From: Quercus robur
Taxonomy: Eukaryota > Streptophyta > Magnoliopsida > Fagales > Fagaceae
Assembly (NCBI RefSeq): GCF_932294415.1
Contig: NC_065535.1
Coordinates: forward strand, 84,031,862 to 84,095,861
DNA length: 64,000 nucleotides
Direction of reading: 5' to 3'
Position 1 is the stretch's first letter, and the number at the start of each line of letters is the position of its first letter. Below, piece after piece: positions 33,273 through 47,212 of this stretch. The translations under genes were made by a program, and so were the position numbers. The notes below the pieces were generated by a model. It saw nothing but the letters and a program-made list of their open reading frames with translations. It was not told the DNA's origin and searched no databases.

Positions 33273-36200
33273 TCACCTTGGGGTTTGATCCGAACCAGCT
33301 GCACCAGACATGGTACTAGGTCCTGCGCCATTTTCAGTTGGTGGGGAGGTGCCCCATTTTCCTTCTGACTCCAATGGCTCAAGTATATGCACTCCACCAT
33401 CTGTAAGACCTAATGCAAACTGATTGGGTTCGGATGGATGCGCCGCAATGACAAGAGGGTGCACTCTTAAGCTGTAAAAATTATATGTTGTTAGATAAGT
33501 TGAAGTGTGTAAATACAAGTCAATTGGCTAATTTATAAGTGATAAGAGTATGCACCTTGGGTTGGGAGGTAGATAAGCATTCTGATTTATTCGACATCTC
33601 AGTCTTAGTGTTGCAGCGGTAAGAACACCCACACTTCCATCTTCAAAGCTCACATATATTGACTGGCTATCACAGGAATATGTGGCATGTGTTATGGGCC
33701 CACTAATTTCCCGAGGGGCCCACTATTGGAGAAAACACAAGTTAATAATAATAATGTCAGTAGCCTTGAACTAGGTAAAACTAAATCCACAATTGCATTG
33801 ATAACAAAGCTTAAATACCCAATGTACTCGTAAATGTGAATCAATTAAACAAATGCAATTACAATTCGAAAATACAATGCATGTTCAATTAGTTATGCAA
33901 GCATATGTCATGCAGTTATGTATCAATGCATGTATTTATATAACTGGCGCACCTGTTTAAGGCATTCTAATTTTGGTGCATCATATAATGCTATTTGCGT
34001 TTCATGAACAACCAGCAAATGCATCTGATCTAGATGAAATTGAACACGGGTATCCGCAAGGGGAGCTGCAGCTCGCCCACCTGGCATCTGTAAGGATTTA
34101 CTAGCCTGTTTTTCCCATCCATCTGTGTTCCAAACACACAGCTGTAAAGAAAAACAAAAAATTAAAGTTGGAAAGGATGTGGGTGACATTTTTGAGTTGA
34201 TGCATCCAATATGCATAATTTGGTCAAAAATTATTCATATTTTCTCCTATGGTAAATGCAAAGAAAAACAAAAAGAAAAAGGTTAACAAGTTTTTCTTTT
34301 TGTTTTTCTTAAAGTTAAATTTACCTAGGAGGAAAACAAGAATGCAAGGCATTGGAAAAGAGAAATAAAAGCATTGGCAAAGGCCTGACATAAAGAAAGT
34401 AAATAGAAACGTTTCTAGTGACATCCATTTTAGAGAACATCTCCAGTCAAGGCCTGCCCCTGTGGCCATAACGAACTGATCTTGATGTGAATAGTGAATG
34501 ACAAAAAAGGGCTAAGTGTAAGCTAAACATGAAGGGGGTTGAGCCCTCAAAAGCATTTCAGCTGCTGGTTGGTTATGGTAACAGAAAACTCTTAATGTTT
34601 TTTTACCTGAGAGTCTGCTCCTGATGACACAAGCACATTTAAATTATGAGAGAAAGCAAGGCCTGTAATTCTTTTCTGATGACCTTTTAGCTTGGTCTTA
34701 ACCTGTGAAAATGAAGCATGCAAGTTGTTAAAATTTCCAAAAGCCAGTTTGGTAATACTCCCCCTATCCCATAGTGTTGGTCCTTTACTTCATCTTGGGA
34801 TATCACAAAATATTGTCCACTTTAAAAAGTCAATGGACACAATGTTAATAACTTTGCTAACTACCATTCACCTTTTTTGAAAAGTTGATATTCCCTTCTT
34901 ATTTGCCATATTTGAGTTCAAAATAAAGGGGTAGTTTTGAAAAGTTATGGTGTTTTATTTGAAAGCAACACATTAAATAATACCCCCTTCAAATGTTAAA
35001 ATTTCTGAACAGAACCAACAAAGTGGACAGAGGAAGTAACAAATTTAATTCCCACATTCAAGCTTCAGCTAGATAGAAGTAAGACCTCATCAACCCGAAC
35101 ATTATAAATTTGAATAGAAGAGTCCTCCATGCCTATGGCAATAATGTTATTGTCTTGAGGGTGAAATGCAAGAAATGTAGCAGCAGGAGGTGGGGGCATG
35201 AATGTTGTCATTGTCTGCAAGTGAAAAAGCCTCACAATAAATACAACCACAGATACAGAAGCAAATTTAATGAAGAGGCAAAAGAAGGAAACGTGTAGAG
35301 AACTCCCAACTAAAACCCAGCCAATATAATATCGAGATCAGTAATTTGCCCTGGGTTTTTACGTCGTTTTTCCAACTTAATAATTACTTCTGAAAAAAGT
35401 ATCCCTATACTCAACCTGGAAACTGCATTAGAAACCATATAAACTTAATAATTACGGTCTCCATTATTATGGATATATAAGGACTAAAAATATATATAAC
35501 ATTGCAATAATCATGCCCCAAAACCAATATAAAATACCTAGGTGTATTTTTTAGCAGGAAGAATACTTCTGCAGTGACTTGGTCATTATTTTTTTGATAA
35601 GTAAATAGTGGAAAATAAAAAGGTTGACTTGGTAAATAATCTCCAGTAGAAGCTACATCAACACTGTTTGCGAGGTTTACTTGTTAAAATAAACTACATG
35701 CCAGGTCTGAGTAAAGTAATCAACCAAGTATACAGAATATACCCCCAATGATAAACCTATGCAAAGAAGCGCAACTATCTACCTTGAATGTCATCATATT
35801 GAATAAGGAAATTTTCCCCCCTGAAGCTGACATGACATAAGAGTCATTCTTTGAAAGCGCAAAGCATGAAACAGCATCCTCAGGGTTTGTATCACTAACA
35901 TCATTTGTCATTAATATTCCGCTTGGAGGTTGCCATAATTGTGGTGATACACTAGCTGTGGCCTACAGGAAGAAAATTCTTTGTAAATAGTAAGCTTGTA
36001 GATATTAAAACAATCAAATGGAAATGCAACCTTCTGGAAAAACTTCTATACCTTCCCTGTTGAATTACGGTCATTTCTCTGCCATTTCCAAAGCTTATGT
36101 ACAGCATTAGATGCCAGTGCCAATATAGCTAGACCAGAGTTTGTATAAATTAATCTAGAAACCTGAAGTAGTTGTCAATGTGTTAGAACCATAAGTGAAA

Positions 36201-39200
36201 ACCAATACTAACACCATTTTTTAACCTCAAATTCAAAGAGATCTATACAACTGGTGTTTTATCATCAAATGCAAGACATATTTGAAGAAATTAGAGTTGC
36301 AATATTAAATTGCAAAGGACATGAAAATTATTAAGTGCAGCACACACTAACACTCTTTTTGTTTCGATGGAGAAAGTATTTATCATTTGAAAGTCAACAA
36401 AAGTTGGCGAAGTGGCACAAAAATTATATTCTTTCTAATAAGATTAGAGAGAGTGGACCCATACCCTCATTGCTGTTAAATTATCAGGGAGCCTCAAGGA
36501 GCGGCATTGTGATTGTTCATTGATCTCTGTCAGTTTCCAGATCCTAGATTTATCAACTGACTCATCAGCAATTCTGGGTTTTATATCCAAACTTCGACTA
36601 TCATTGTTCTACACAAACTCAAAAAAGGAAAAAAAATTAATCACTTGATGTATAAATATTAACTTTAATGAACATCCAAAACGTATACAGTAACAAGCAC
36701 ATAGGTCAAATTAATCACTTGATGTATAAATATTAACTTTAATGAACATCCCTTGTAATAGCATGCATAGGTCAAATTAACAGATTGGTTCTTCTAATGA
36801 ACTCTCATTAAGCACCCACAGAAGGGCAATAATTAAACACTCACCATTCCAACCATGGCTGCTACAGGAGGAGCCCGATCTCCAATGCTTGTTCCAACAG
36901 TTATATCGGTAGATCCAAAAGTGCCTAAAGAAGGGGGGGCCTATATACAGATTATGCAATTAGAAAATATAATTGAAACAGATTTGCTTATCTTACACAT
37001 GCACGCGCATGTGCGGGGTGGGGGGGAGTGTTGGGGGTGTTTACCTTAACAGCTGCAGAAGCAACTCTAGAAGCATCAAATGTGCGATTCTCCACAGTTC
37101 TTAGAAGCCTAATTCCATCTGCATTTGCTAAGATTCTAACACCATTATCATTTGTTGAGACAGCTAACAGTATACCTTCCTTGTTAAATCTAATACAAGG
37201 AGAAGCCTGCAGGTTTGCAAGACCAGGATAATTGGTTGGCAAGAAGATTTCTAAAGATAAATCAACACTAAGCCAAGCATAAACATAATTACCGGTAAAG
37301 TACCCTCCGCTTCAGTAGTTGCCAATAACTGATTATTGTCCATGTCCCAAAATTTGACCAAGAAATCATCACCAGCAGCTAAGAACCGATTTCTAGTTGT
37401 ATCAAATTGCACAATCCCCACAGTTCGCTTCCCAAGACCATGATATGAGCGCTTGACAGCACCTTCACTTTCATTCCATTCCACTAAGAATGATTCTCCT
37501 TCTTTATTTGTCCCACATGAGAACAACCTATGAGTTGCCCATAGATAATGGAAAGCAATTTCAGTAACATCATCATATGATAACAATTTTTTTTTTTTGG
37601 ATAAAGTACAAATTTCATATATGGACCTTGTTCCATCGGCACTGTATGACATGGTGGTGGATGAATGGCCTGGTGCATCATAGTCAACTCTTGAACCCAT
37701 GTTATCATACAACCATGCCTTTATCTTTCCATCAGTTGCAGTTGAAAAGATAAACTGGTGAAAAAAAAAATTAGGAAGCTTAGAAAATCCAACAGCTATA
37801 TAATTTTTTTTTTTAAAGTAAAAAACCAAAGCAAATAACTCAAATGAACTCAAACCTGTCCATTTTCCTGGTTGCGTGTTTCCCTACTTTAATAAATTGA
37901 CATGAGAAGCGCAAACAAATATTTATTTTAATTTAGACTTATTTGATCATGGAGTTGATAGTATTTCCCTTGGTCAATTGTATTTTATTTTAGGCCCTGC
38001 TATTTAATTAGGTTTATTAGTAATTTTATTTAAAGCCAAGGGTTTTTTTTTTTTTTTTTTTTTTAATTCAATCATTTGGATTTCTCAATTCATTTAGAAT
38101 TAGCCATAAAGCGTTAGCTCATCAAGGTGGCTTGTTACATCGTTAAAATGATACTCTCTGCATAGGAGTACAATACTGTATATACTAAACCCTAATTCTA
38201 ATTTTGCCCTAATGGTCTGATGTTGAATCTAGTTAACTCTAGGTGCTATCTCCTAGAGATTTATTCATGCTTGCTGCTGACTTTAAGCAAGCCTAGGTAT
38301 TAACTCCTAAGTTCATCATTATTTTACATCTCTTTAATTTCCATGTTGCATTGTTTTAGTTTTTCCTACGTCAATAATTTGTTCCTATAACTATGGAAGT
38401 AGCTCTTTACTTCTTCATCCAGTCACAAAGCAAGCCCGACATGCAAACACTTTGACAAATCTGTTAGAGATTCTAATTATCCATGCTTCTCATAAAATGG
38501 CAGGACCTTGTAAGTAGCTTAGCAAGGCCAAATATTGGCAATGGAAAAAACACATTTTGACTGCAAACAATACATGAAAATCTTAGTAGTTAGGTTAAAA
38601 CTAGTACAGATTCTCTTTCTTTCATTTTTCTTCTTTTTTTTTTTTTGGGGGGGGGGGGGGGGGGGTGAGGAGTCAAATAACCTATACAGATTTGCTGTGT
38701 GATTTAAGTGAAACAAAAATATATATAAAGCCCCCTCCTTTGTTTAAATTGGATCCTAACACCTTACTTTCATAATTAAAAGGAAAAAACAAATTTACAG
38801 AACAAGAGCACCTCATTTTCCTTGCTTTACAATCAATATAATTGAAAAAAAATACCTGAATATTTTCCTTGTGATGTGGACATACGGAATATACAGGTGC
38901 TTCATGACCCTCAAAGGTATACTGCCTAGTCCCAGTGGCTACATCCCACACCTGCAAAACAATCCTTGAAACATTATATATAATTTCCCACCCACAAAAT
39001 CACATCAGAAATGGTTATAGAACAAAACAAACCTTAATGACTCTGTCCTCGCCACAAGTGACAACACAGAGTTGTTTATTTGGATAAGAGAAAGCAAGAT
39101 CATTTACACTGCCAGCATGAGCCTCAATCTGAGAAACCAAAAAGAAATCCATCAGAAATTAGTTAGCCAAAGGGAACCATATGAAATTTTCGTAAGAAAG

Positions 39201-42200
39201 AAACTAAAAAAACATGAATTTAAAAAAAAAAATTAATAATAGGATTTTGTTAACAGATGCCCTAAGGGAATTTGTTTAAGAAATACTTTCAAAAACTTTT
39301 TATGGGAAAGGAAAAAAGCAAAAAATTTTGACAGTTTTTTATATTTTCCATAAAAGTGATATTAAAAACTTTTCTAAAATGGCTCATTAACAAAATTCCC
39401 TAATAAGGGAACTTGCTAACTGGACCCTTAATAATAATATGTTGAAGACGGCTAGGAAAGGAAACTCAACATTAGAGGGATTAGTTGATGGCACAAACCT
39501 CTAGGTGGTTTCGTAGATCATCACCCCCATGATAGGAGTATATGTGCACAATGTGCTTAGAATATGCAACACCTGAGTAGGGACAAGAAGAATCATGACT
39601 CACAACAAGCTCAGTGTCATTCTTATAACATTCTTTTTTCTAAGACACCAGATTCTCAGGTTTCTAAATCAAAAAACAATAATTAAACAGTACAATATAT
39701 CAGCAAAAGCATTTGAACCCACCAAAAAGGTTTCCGTCAGGGCTCCACACAACGCGATTGACTGATGCTGTATAATCATTTGTCAGAGATGCCTATAAGA
39801 GAACAAGAAAAAGTGATTTTCACCAAAGAAGTGGTTTATTTACTAGACACCAAACATGACATGTGCAAAAAGAAAAAAACAGTATCAAAAGCCAAACCTG
39901 CAGAGCCACTGACCATGACCCAATATCCCAGACTTTGAAATTTTTAGAAGCAATCCTTTCACGACTACCTAAATCCCATACCATGACCTCACCCATGTTT
40001 GTTCCAACTGAAATTATTGAGGCACACGTATTAGGGGGGGGGGGGGGGGGGGAATGCTAACGATCCAGAATCCAAACCCAAATTTAAATAAAAACTCCAT
40101 GCAAAAACAGAAACAGGTGCTCACCAAGAAGTAGAATTTGTTGCACTGGATGGAAATCCATACTCTTGACAGTTGATCCTTGATTAAGAGTCATAACAAC
40201 CATCTTGGGCAAGTCAGAAGAAGAGTAGGAACTTTGACCATGGCTCTGGCCAGTGTATTGAACAGGAAGAACATTTACTGGCAGATTGTTGACCTGTTGA
40301 AAAATCATGTATGTATCACCAATTATGTAAACTTAACCTTTGACATTGTTCTTTCAAGAAAAGGCAAAAATTACACATTGAAGCATTTTTCAAGCAAAGG
40401 CAAAAGCCAAAAGTTAGGCTTGAAGACAAAGGACATCGACCTCAGTTTCACAAACTATAAGATTATTATCAAAATTTCATAAAATGACATGACAGTACAG
40501 CCAAAAGAATACCAATCATGTAATCACCATGAATACTGAGAACCCTACCCCTTCCCCGTGTACTAGGGACAGAAAAGGAAGCACAAACCAGAACCCAAAC
40601 AAGTGAAACAACCGAATGAACATTTCTTCTAAATTTATCTACTCCTCAATTGTTTCAAATAAATATGGCCTAATATTAGAATCAAATTATCTGTATGAAT
40701 TTTTTTTTTTTTTTTTTTTTACAAGTTCAAATTAATCTGTATGATATTTTTTATAATCACTAAAGGATTTTCATAATATATAAAGGATAATTCAATTTAA
40801 TAGGCATTCTAATATATATGCTAAACAAGTACTTTTGAATGGATAAGTCAATTAATCATTAGTTAATAAAAAGTATGTAATATCTCATATGTAACCCCAT
40901 CTTCACATTAAATCATTCTATTTTCTATGTCAATCTCCTTTCTCACTTCGATTGGTTGCTTGATGGCTTGATATTCAATCAGGAAAGTAAATCTCATTCC
41001 CTAAAGCCGAAATTGAGGCAAAGAGCTTTCCTCCTACATAGATTAAAACAGGACCACCCCATCAACCCACATCGTAAGACAAGTAGCATAGATGCAGCAT
41101 GAGTACCTAGTTTCTAATCACAATGTCCCGTGGAAGTGAATAAGAACTGCAACACAATAAAAAAAGCGATTGAAGGGGGGGGGGGGGGGGGAATGGGGAA
41201 GAAAGAGGAGGAGATGCAACTCCCAATTGTGTAATAAGTGCACTCTGCAACTCACAATGTGCCACGGGAAATTTAAAACACCACAACATGAGAAAAAATG
41301 TGATTTTTTCCCCATATGCACTAGTACCTACAAGCACCCTCTATCCCATTATTTTGGAATAAGGAAGCATCATTTGAGCTACAACGTATTGGCAACACCA
41401 GAAAAACTAAGATTGAAAGAAAGAAAGAACAAAGAAAAGAGAGAAAAATAAATAAATACAACAATATTCAACCCCAATTGTGTAATAAGAGAACCCTCAC
41501 ATCTCGCTGACTGCATAAATCAATTTCCTTGAGCCTCAAAGAGTTGGCACCACAAGACTCAAGCCATGTTAAAAGATTGCCCAAAATCAGATGTGCGAAA
41601 ACTTTAAATTTTAGTAATAGTACTAATTACTCAGATTTCTACTGAGTAAATCTAGTCATAAAGAGAAGAAATAGGATGAAAAAATATGTGGTACCTCATC
41701 AGACATTCCAAAAGGTCTAGCTCTCTTCAAGACATGTTCAGAATCAGCTGTTTGATAGTCCATAGCGGGGTTATTGGTAGGAGTTCTTGGGCGCTTCGAC
41801 ATTGCTGCCACCATCATAAAAACAGACACATAATGGGTAGAAATACATCAGTAAAATGGACACACAGAAGTTAACAAAAAAAGAAGGGTGCAACAGTGTC
41901 TTTATATTAAAATTTCATGCTTCTCTCAGGATTTTTTTTTTTTTTTCCTTTTTCGATAAGTATGCTTCTCATGATTTGTTAAATTCCGTGTTTCAATATC
42001 CTGATTATGATTTACCAATCACATCATCTTGATCAAGTACGCTTTGCTTATAAGTTATAACCAACCATAATAAGTAGACATGAATTTATATCAGTCTACA
42101 GTGTGGAACATCTATCGTTAGCAAAACAGTTCCAAAAGCAGCTGGTGAAAAGGCTTTGTATATTATATAACTACCTGCATTGTTAGCTGCAGCCAAACCT

Positions 42201-43661
42201 ATGGGTCCTGCAGAAGCTGAAGGGTGAGGCACAGAAGATGGATTGGCCATCCAGCCAGCAAGAGACGTTGGAAGAGCGGCCTGTGTGGGCTGAAATGGCT
42301 ATAAACATATAGAACAGAGTCAAATATCCAGCAATTCAAACTTCAAAACAGCTTAATTACCTAAAAGGCAGAGCAGTTATCATATAGTTCTCACTTACAC
42401 CATGAGCGCTCAGTGGTGGGAAACCCCCTGCCTTAGGGACGGCACCCATTAAGGGATTCGTGACGGGGGACGGGGCTCGTGCACCATTTGGTGTTGCACA
42501 AGTGTGGTCTACAAATAGTGTCTTAATGTCAGGGTTAGGCCTTGGGTTCTTACAAAGTTGATGCTGCCAATTTAAACTGCAATCCAATGCAAAGAAATGT
42601 AAGAAGATAGTAAAAATATATGTATTACTTAAAGCAAGACTGTACCAATGAGTCTAAAATACAAAGAAAAGGCAAGAATTTCTCAAGGACCTCTGATTAA
42701 TTAGAGTTCGCAATCTTGAGTTCTTCAATGGAGGAAATTGAAGCTTATCACGAAACAGGGGATTAGCTTCTATCAACTTTTTTAGCTCAGCAAGCATTAT
42801 ACCCCTAGCAGACTTAGTATCTCCATATTTAGATAGCTGTTCATTATCTCTGCAAATTAATTATTAAAAAAAAAAAAAAAAAGAAGAAGAAGAAGAAGAA
42901 GAGAAACCCATGAAAATTTTAGCTTACTTAAAAAAATATGGTCTGTAGTCATTATCATAACAAACGCAAGAACCTGAAATATACAAAAACAATTCTCGAA
43001 ATCACATTTTTCATACCGGAAGTTTTCCAAAGTCAGAAGCTGCGTAATTTCCTTAAAAAGGTCTTCATTAAATGCAGCGAACACTTTCAAGTCCTTAACT
43101 AAAATCTCCACTGCTTTAGCACGATCCCGCCTACCAATTATCAATTTTTTAAATTCCATTTCTCAATATTTTTTTCAGACAAAAATTAACCAACAACAAG
43201 TAGCAAACATTCAAAATGAGCAAAGCTAACAAAGCCATAGTTCAACACAAAATCCAAAATTCAATACAAAGCATTAAAAAAAAAACACATACTTATCTAA
43301 AGCTTCAAGGTACTTCTGCTTGCGAATCTCAAAGAAGATCTTCATGGAGTACCTATTATCATCAACTTTTGTGAAACCAGAAAGGTACTTCTCCACCTCC
43401 TCCCACTCACCATTTGTCACCATATCCTCAAAATACCTCATATTGAAGAAAAACCCTGACTCTTGCTCCAACCTTTCGCATCCACAATCACCATTATTTA
43501 CCAAATATATTATACAAAAATATAAAATATAAAAAAAAAAAAAAAAAAAAAAGAGCAAAATTAGGGAAAAAATAAGCGTACTTGTGCACAGTTTCTTTGA
43601 ATTTCTCTTCGTCGAGAAACTGAAGTATGAGAAATACGAGTTCTCTGCTAAGCGAAGACAT
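33273..43661 (-). CDS. TPR4: TOPLESS-related transcriptional corepressor (TPR4-like)
   Basis: Twenty-five coding exons from 43661 to 33273, all GT-AG, phase checked, 3,396 nt, 1131 aa (TOPLESS itself is 1131). Exons: 43661-43582, 43472-43293, 43130-43017, 42849-42691, 42576-42399, 42298-42175, 41804-41695, 40293-40125, 40007-39898, 39792-39723, 39572-39499, 39128-39033, 38951-38856, 37754-37627, 37527-37293, 37206-37045, 36940-36845, 36608-36465, 36162-36052, 35962-35783, 35214-35086, 34702-34607, 34141-33953, 33722-33556, 33471-33273. LisH (MSSLSRELVFLILQFLDEEK), CTLH and CRA form the N-terminal domain that binds EAR motifs. Asn176, altered in Arabidopsis tpl-1, is kept in LRTLINQ. A Pro-rich linker leads to two WD40 propellers. 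It recruits histone deacetylases for auxin, jasmonate and developmental repressors. The end NGAGPSTMSGAAGSDQTPR and the SEPNQFALGLTDGG stretch favour TPR4 among paralogues. Confidence 0.95.
36637..36779. repeat. 72-bp tandem duplication in intron 17 of the TOPLESS-related gene
   Basis: 'ttaatcacttgatgtataa' through 'aactttaatgaacatcc' occurs twice, about 72 bases apart, together with 'cataggtcaaattaa' after each copy. Confidence 0.75.
38647..38665. repeat. Poly(G) run, 19 bases, intron 13
   Basis: Nineteen G on the + strand, so poly(C) in the minus-strand pre-mRNA. It follows directly on a T-run. Confidence 0.9.
39235..39437. mobile_element. MITE-like inverted repeat in intron 11 of the TOPLESS-related gene
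   Basis: 'ttgttaacagatgccctaag' on the left and 'aacaaaattccctaataag...tgctaactggaccct' on the right are imperfect inverted copies around an AT-rich core with 'ttttccataaaagtgatatt'. Near-identical core text ('ttttcataaaagtaatatc') recurs at about 55935, indicating a dispersed family. Confidence 0.5.
40034..40052. repeat. Poly(G) run, 19 bases, intron 8
   Basis: Nineteen G on the + strand, only about 27 bases from exon 9 (40007). In the pre-mRNA it is a poly(C) tract just upstream of the exon 9 acceptor. Confidence 0.9.
41175..41191. repeat. Poly(G) run, 17 bases, intron 7
   Basis: Seventeen G on the + strand inside the 1.4 kb intron 7 of the TOPLESS-related gene. Confidence 0.9.
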
Positions 43662-43671
43662 GGCTTTGTCT

Positions 43672-43926
43672 CTAACAAAAAAATCAAAAAAAAAAAAAAA
43701 AAATCGAACAAAACTACCAGAAAGATCTACACCTTCACAGATCGATAACACTTCAGCATCAAAATCCTAAATTATGCACCAAACACGTACCCAAAAAAAA
43801 AAAAAAAAAACACAGATTTTCTCAGTACAAAATTTCAACGAGGAAAAAAAAATTAACAAAAATTAAAATTTAAAAAAAAAATACAGAGAGAAAATAGGAA
43901 AATGAGGAAGAGAGAGAGAAAAATAC
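43672..43926 (-). other. 5'UTR intron of the TOPLESS-related gene
   Basis: On the minus strand, donor TCTCTAAG|GTATTT (GT at 43926-43925) and acceptor TTTTGTTAG (ending 43672) leave ten untranslated bases before the ATG at 43661. An upstream untranslated exon would begin at 43927 and run towards about 44050. TOPLESS genes commonly have such an intron; here it is inferred from the splice sites alone. Confidence 0.6.
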
Positions 43927-44059
43927 CTTAGAGAGATTTAATTTTTCACAGATCGGAAGGTTTGAGAGAATTTCTGAGTGGTTTTTCTAAGCTTCCATAG
44001 CTTTGTGTTTTCTCTCTCTAGCTTTTGTTCGCTTTGAGAGAGCGAGATATGCCTTGTCT

Positions 44060-46730
44060 GAGTATTTATACAGAAAAAGGGTTAGGGATTTGGAAAAATG
44101 TGAGAGAGAAAGAGAGGTCTGAAGCGAAGAAACAAAGGAATCGGACAGGTTTAAATACCGTGATGAGAGACAAAAGAAACGAGATGAGATGGATTGGCTT
44201 GATAAGTGGATTTTATAAGACCGTGTACGAATTTGTAAATGTGATAAGTGAGTGTGATATGTAGGGTGATAAGTACTGTTGCTTATAAGGGTCATAAATA
44301 CGCCTGGATTTGGATTTATTTTCGGCTGGATTTGCGGGCTTTTCAAAGAGTTGTTACTGTTAATTAGTACTACATTTTAAACTTTTTTTTTTTTTAGTTT
44401 TTAGTTTTCTTTTTCTTTAAGTGGCAAAGCTATTATGTGGTCGGCATTGTTTTCCAATCTCTGAACTCTGTTCCCTTTTCCAACGTTTTGTGTGGGAGAA
44501 GGTAGCTCGTGGAACACTTCTATCATAGACCAATAAACACCATCTTTTCTTTTCTTTTATATTTTTTTTTATGGAATTCTACTTTAATCTAATTTAAGTG
44601 TATATATGTGAAATTTCATCTTAAAAACGTTTTTTTTTTTTTTATAAATGTTATGTTCCACAATATTTTCATATTATTTTCACAATAATTTATAGATAGT
44701 AAATTGTTATCGATTCTAACTTGAATTCATACTTATAATTACTTTCTTTATCCAATAGTAATAGTCAATAATAACTCATGACTTTACTTTTGAAAATGTT
44801 ACGATTATAAATTTTTTTTTCTTTTATAGACTTTCTCCTTTTCATATTTCTCTTTATGCTTTGCCACCATAATATGTACTGTCTAAGTTGGTAGAATATA
44901 AAATAGAACAGTCAAATAAGATTTTTTTTTTTTTACCATTTTAAATTTTCATTACTTTATAAGAAAAACATAAACATAGAGTGAAATATTCAAATAAGAC
45001 TGAATTTTTTATTTTATTTTTTTCATTATAATTTATAACCATCGCTTAAATCACATGAAAAGAAAACCACGTATATGTGGATTCCACGCCACATTGTATT
45101 TACTATTTATAACAAAGAATAATAAAAATTTACTATTCTTCACTGCTATATTTTGTCAGTCAAGAAATTCAAAGCATATTGTTCAGTTTTTAACTTTGAG
45201 TGTATAATTGTATCACATTGAACTTAAAATATTAGGTCTTGTTAACAAGTGTAATAAGGGCACATGTTAAAGACTAATAAATACTCAATTATAAACTGTA
45301 ATGCACATGTTTTTATAAAATAAAATACATGCGGTAATAATTCATTGACTTTCAGACACAAATTCATTGTGGTTGTGTATGTTTATATATATACATATAT
45401 ATAATTTGACTTTATTTTTTGAAAAATATATAAAAACATTATTTAATAAAGCATTAATTACATCTTAACCACTGTTCTTAGACCTTAGTAGATTCGTTAA
45501 CAAAATCCTACAATGTTTTATCTTCTGAAATGCATGAAAAAAGAAAAGGAAATTCATAAATGCTAATAAATAAACTCGCCGTGACGGTAACTTCATTACA
45601 CATTTTGGAGCCACCTAATAAGTAAGATTAGATAATCAACCTTGTAAAATGACAGTTTTTCCACACCTACCGCACTTTATTGAACTACCATATTAATGTC
45701 GAAGAATACCCTACTTTTTTTTTTATTGTAAGAATACCCTACTTTATGTACTATAAGAACGACATTGTAATTACCGTTAGATTACAAGGCAACAAAAATT
45801 TATCCGTTAGTTAACATTTGTACCTAAAAACTAAAAAGTGAACAAATGTATCAGATCCATTTCACAGATATTCTTAAAATATTTATTAATGAACTATTTT
45901 TAAATAATATTTTCATGAAAAATGTAAAAATGTTATTTAAAAAATCAGTTTTTTTTTTCATAAAAAAATTTTAAAAAAATTTTCTAAATCAATGTGTGTG
46001 TATATATATATTCAATGAAATTTCTATGAATTTATCCAGTTGTGTTTCCTTTTTGGAGGAGAAGAACAATTTGTATTCTCATGGATGTGATTTATGAACA
46101 GCTTATTTCAATGTGTGAATATGACAAACAGTAACGACTAATTTATTATTCACTGGTATTGAAAAACAATAATAAGAAACAAAATAAACATGGTTGCATT
46201 TTTTTTTTTTTTGAGAAAATGGTTGCATGTGAATGTAAACCCTAATTAAATGATGTACATGTACTATTGCTGCTTCGAGATTGGTCGGCACGCATGATAA
46301 TAGATAGGGGCGTCCAGTGTACATTGTCTTTATTGACTTTCCAAAAATGCAAGACCACATGGTGCTTAAAAAATTGAATAGAAACAAAGAAGGGGAGGTG
46401 GGAAACAAAGTAGAAAAATATGCTGTAAACTCTGCCATTCGATCTTTTTTCCCTTAAACCCTTAAACATTTTGTGCATGAGAATATGTCAATTAAGTTAT
46501 AATTAAGAATCTTGGCTATTTAAGTTAATATTGAAAAGAAGGTTGGATGAAGTGAAAAGGCATATTACAAATATTGTGAAATCATAAAATACCTATTAAA
46601 TTTTTTTAAAAAAAATGTGAAATTCCTATTAAGTTTAAAAGAAATTTGTATAAAAATGTTATAAAACCAATTATGTTCTATGATTAGATGTTGGATTGTT
46701 AAAAAGGTTACGTATTAATATTAATAAAAA
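44060..46730. other. Upstream of the TOPLESS-related gene, then AT-rich spacer
   Basis: 44060-44360 is likely promoter and leader of the TOPLESS-related gene, with a purine-rich GAGAGAAAGAGAGG stretch on the + strand. Beyond that the DNA is AT-rich with T-runs, a SINE 3'-end scrap near 44577-44625, and no supportable exon. Confidence 0.45.
44638..44810. mobile_element. Diverged hairpin MITE, same family as 12400
   Basis: 'cacaatattttcatattatt...ttatagatagtaaattgttat' on the left and 'aataataactcatgactt...aaaatgtt' on the right resemble the arms of the element at 12400-12573 in the same order. Confidence 0.45.
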
Positions 46731-47212
46731 TGAGTGTAGCTAAAATGAGAATGTTAAGATGGATAAAATAAAAAATACAAGAGATGAATAAGTGAAAAAA
46801 AAAAAAATATATATATATATATAATTTGAAATGAGGAAATTTGTGTTAGTGATAATAATACACTAAAAATATATAATTAAAAAATACAAGAAATTAAAAA
46901 GAAAACTAAATTAATAGAGATACAAAATTAAAAATTTGAACAAAACCAATCTTAGGCATGGAAATCTGAATGAGTGTAGCTAAAATGATAATGTTAAGAT
47001 GGATAAAATAAAAAATACAAGAGATGAATAAGTGAAAAAAAAAAAAATATATATATATATATATATAATTTGAAATGAGGAAATTTGTGTTAGTGATAAT
47101 AATACACTAAAAATATAATTAAAAAAATACAAGAAATTAAAAGAAAACTAAATTAATAGAGATACAAAATTAAAAATTAGAACAAAACCAATCTTAGGCA
47201 TGGAAATCTGAT
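46731..47212. repeat. 240-bp tandem duplication
   Basis: The segment starting TGAGTGTAGCTAAAATGA at 46731 repeats at 46971 with very few differences, including its A-run, its (AT)n tract and the end 'cttaggcatggaaatctga'. The two differ by a few bases and in AT-repeat length, so the duplication is young. Confidence 0.92.

Noticed and set aside
46103-46478. Two overlapping open frames of 78 and 111 aa on -
   Set aside because: AT-rich, no conserved motif, no splice or promoter context.
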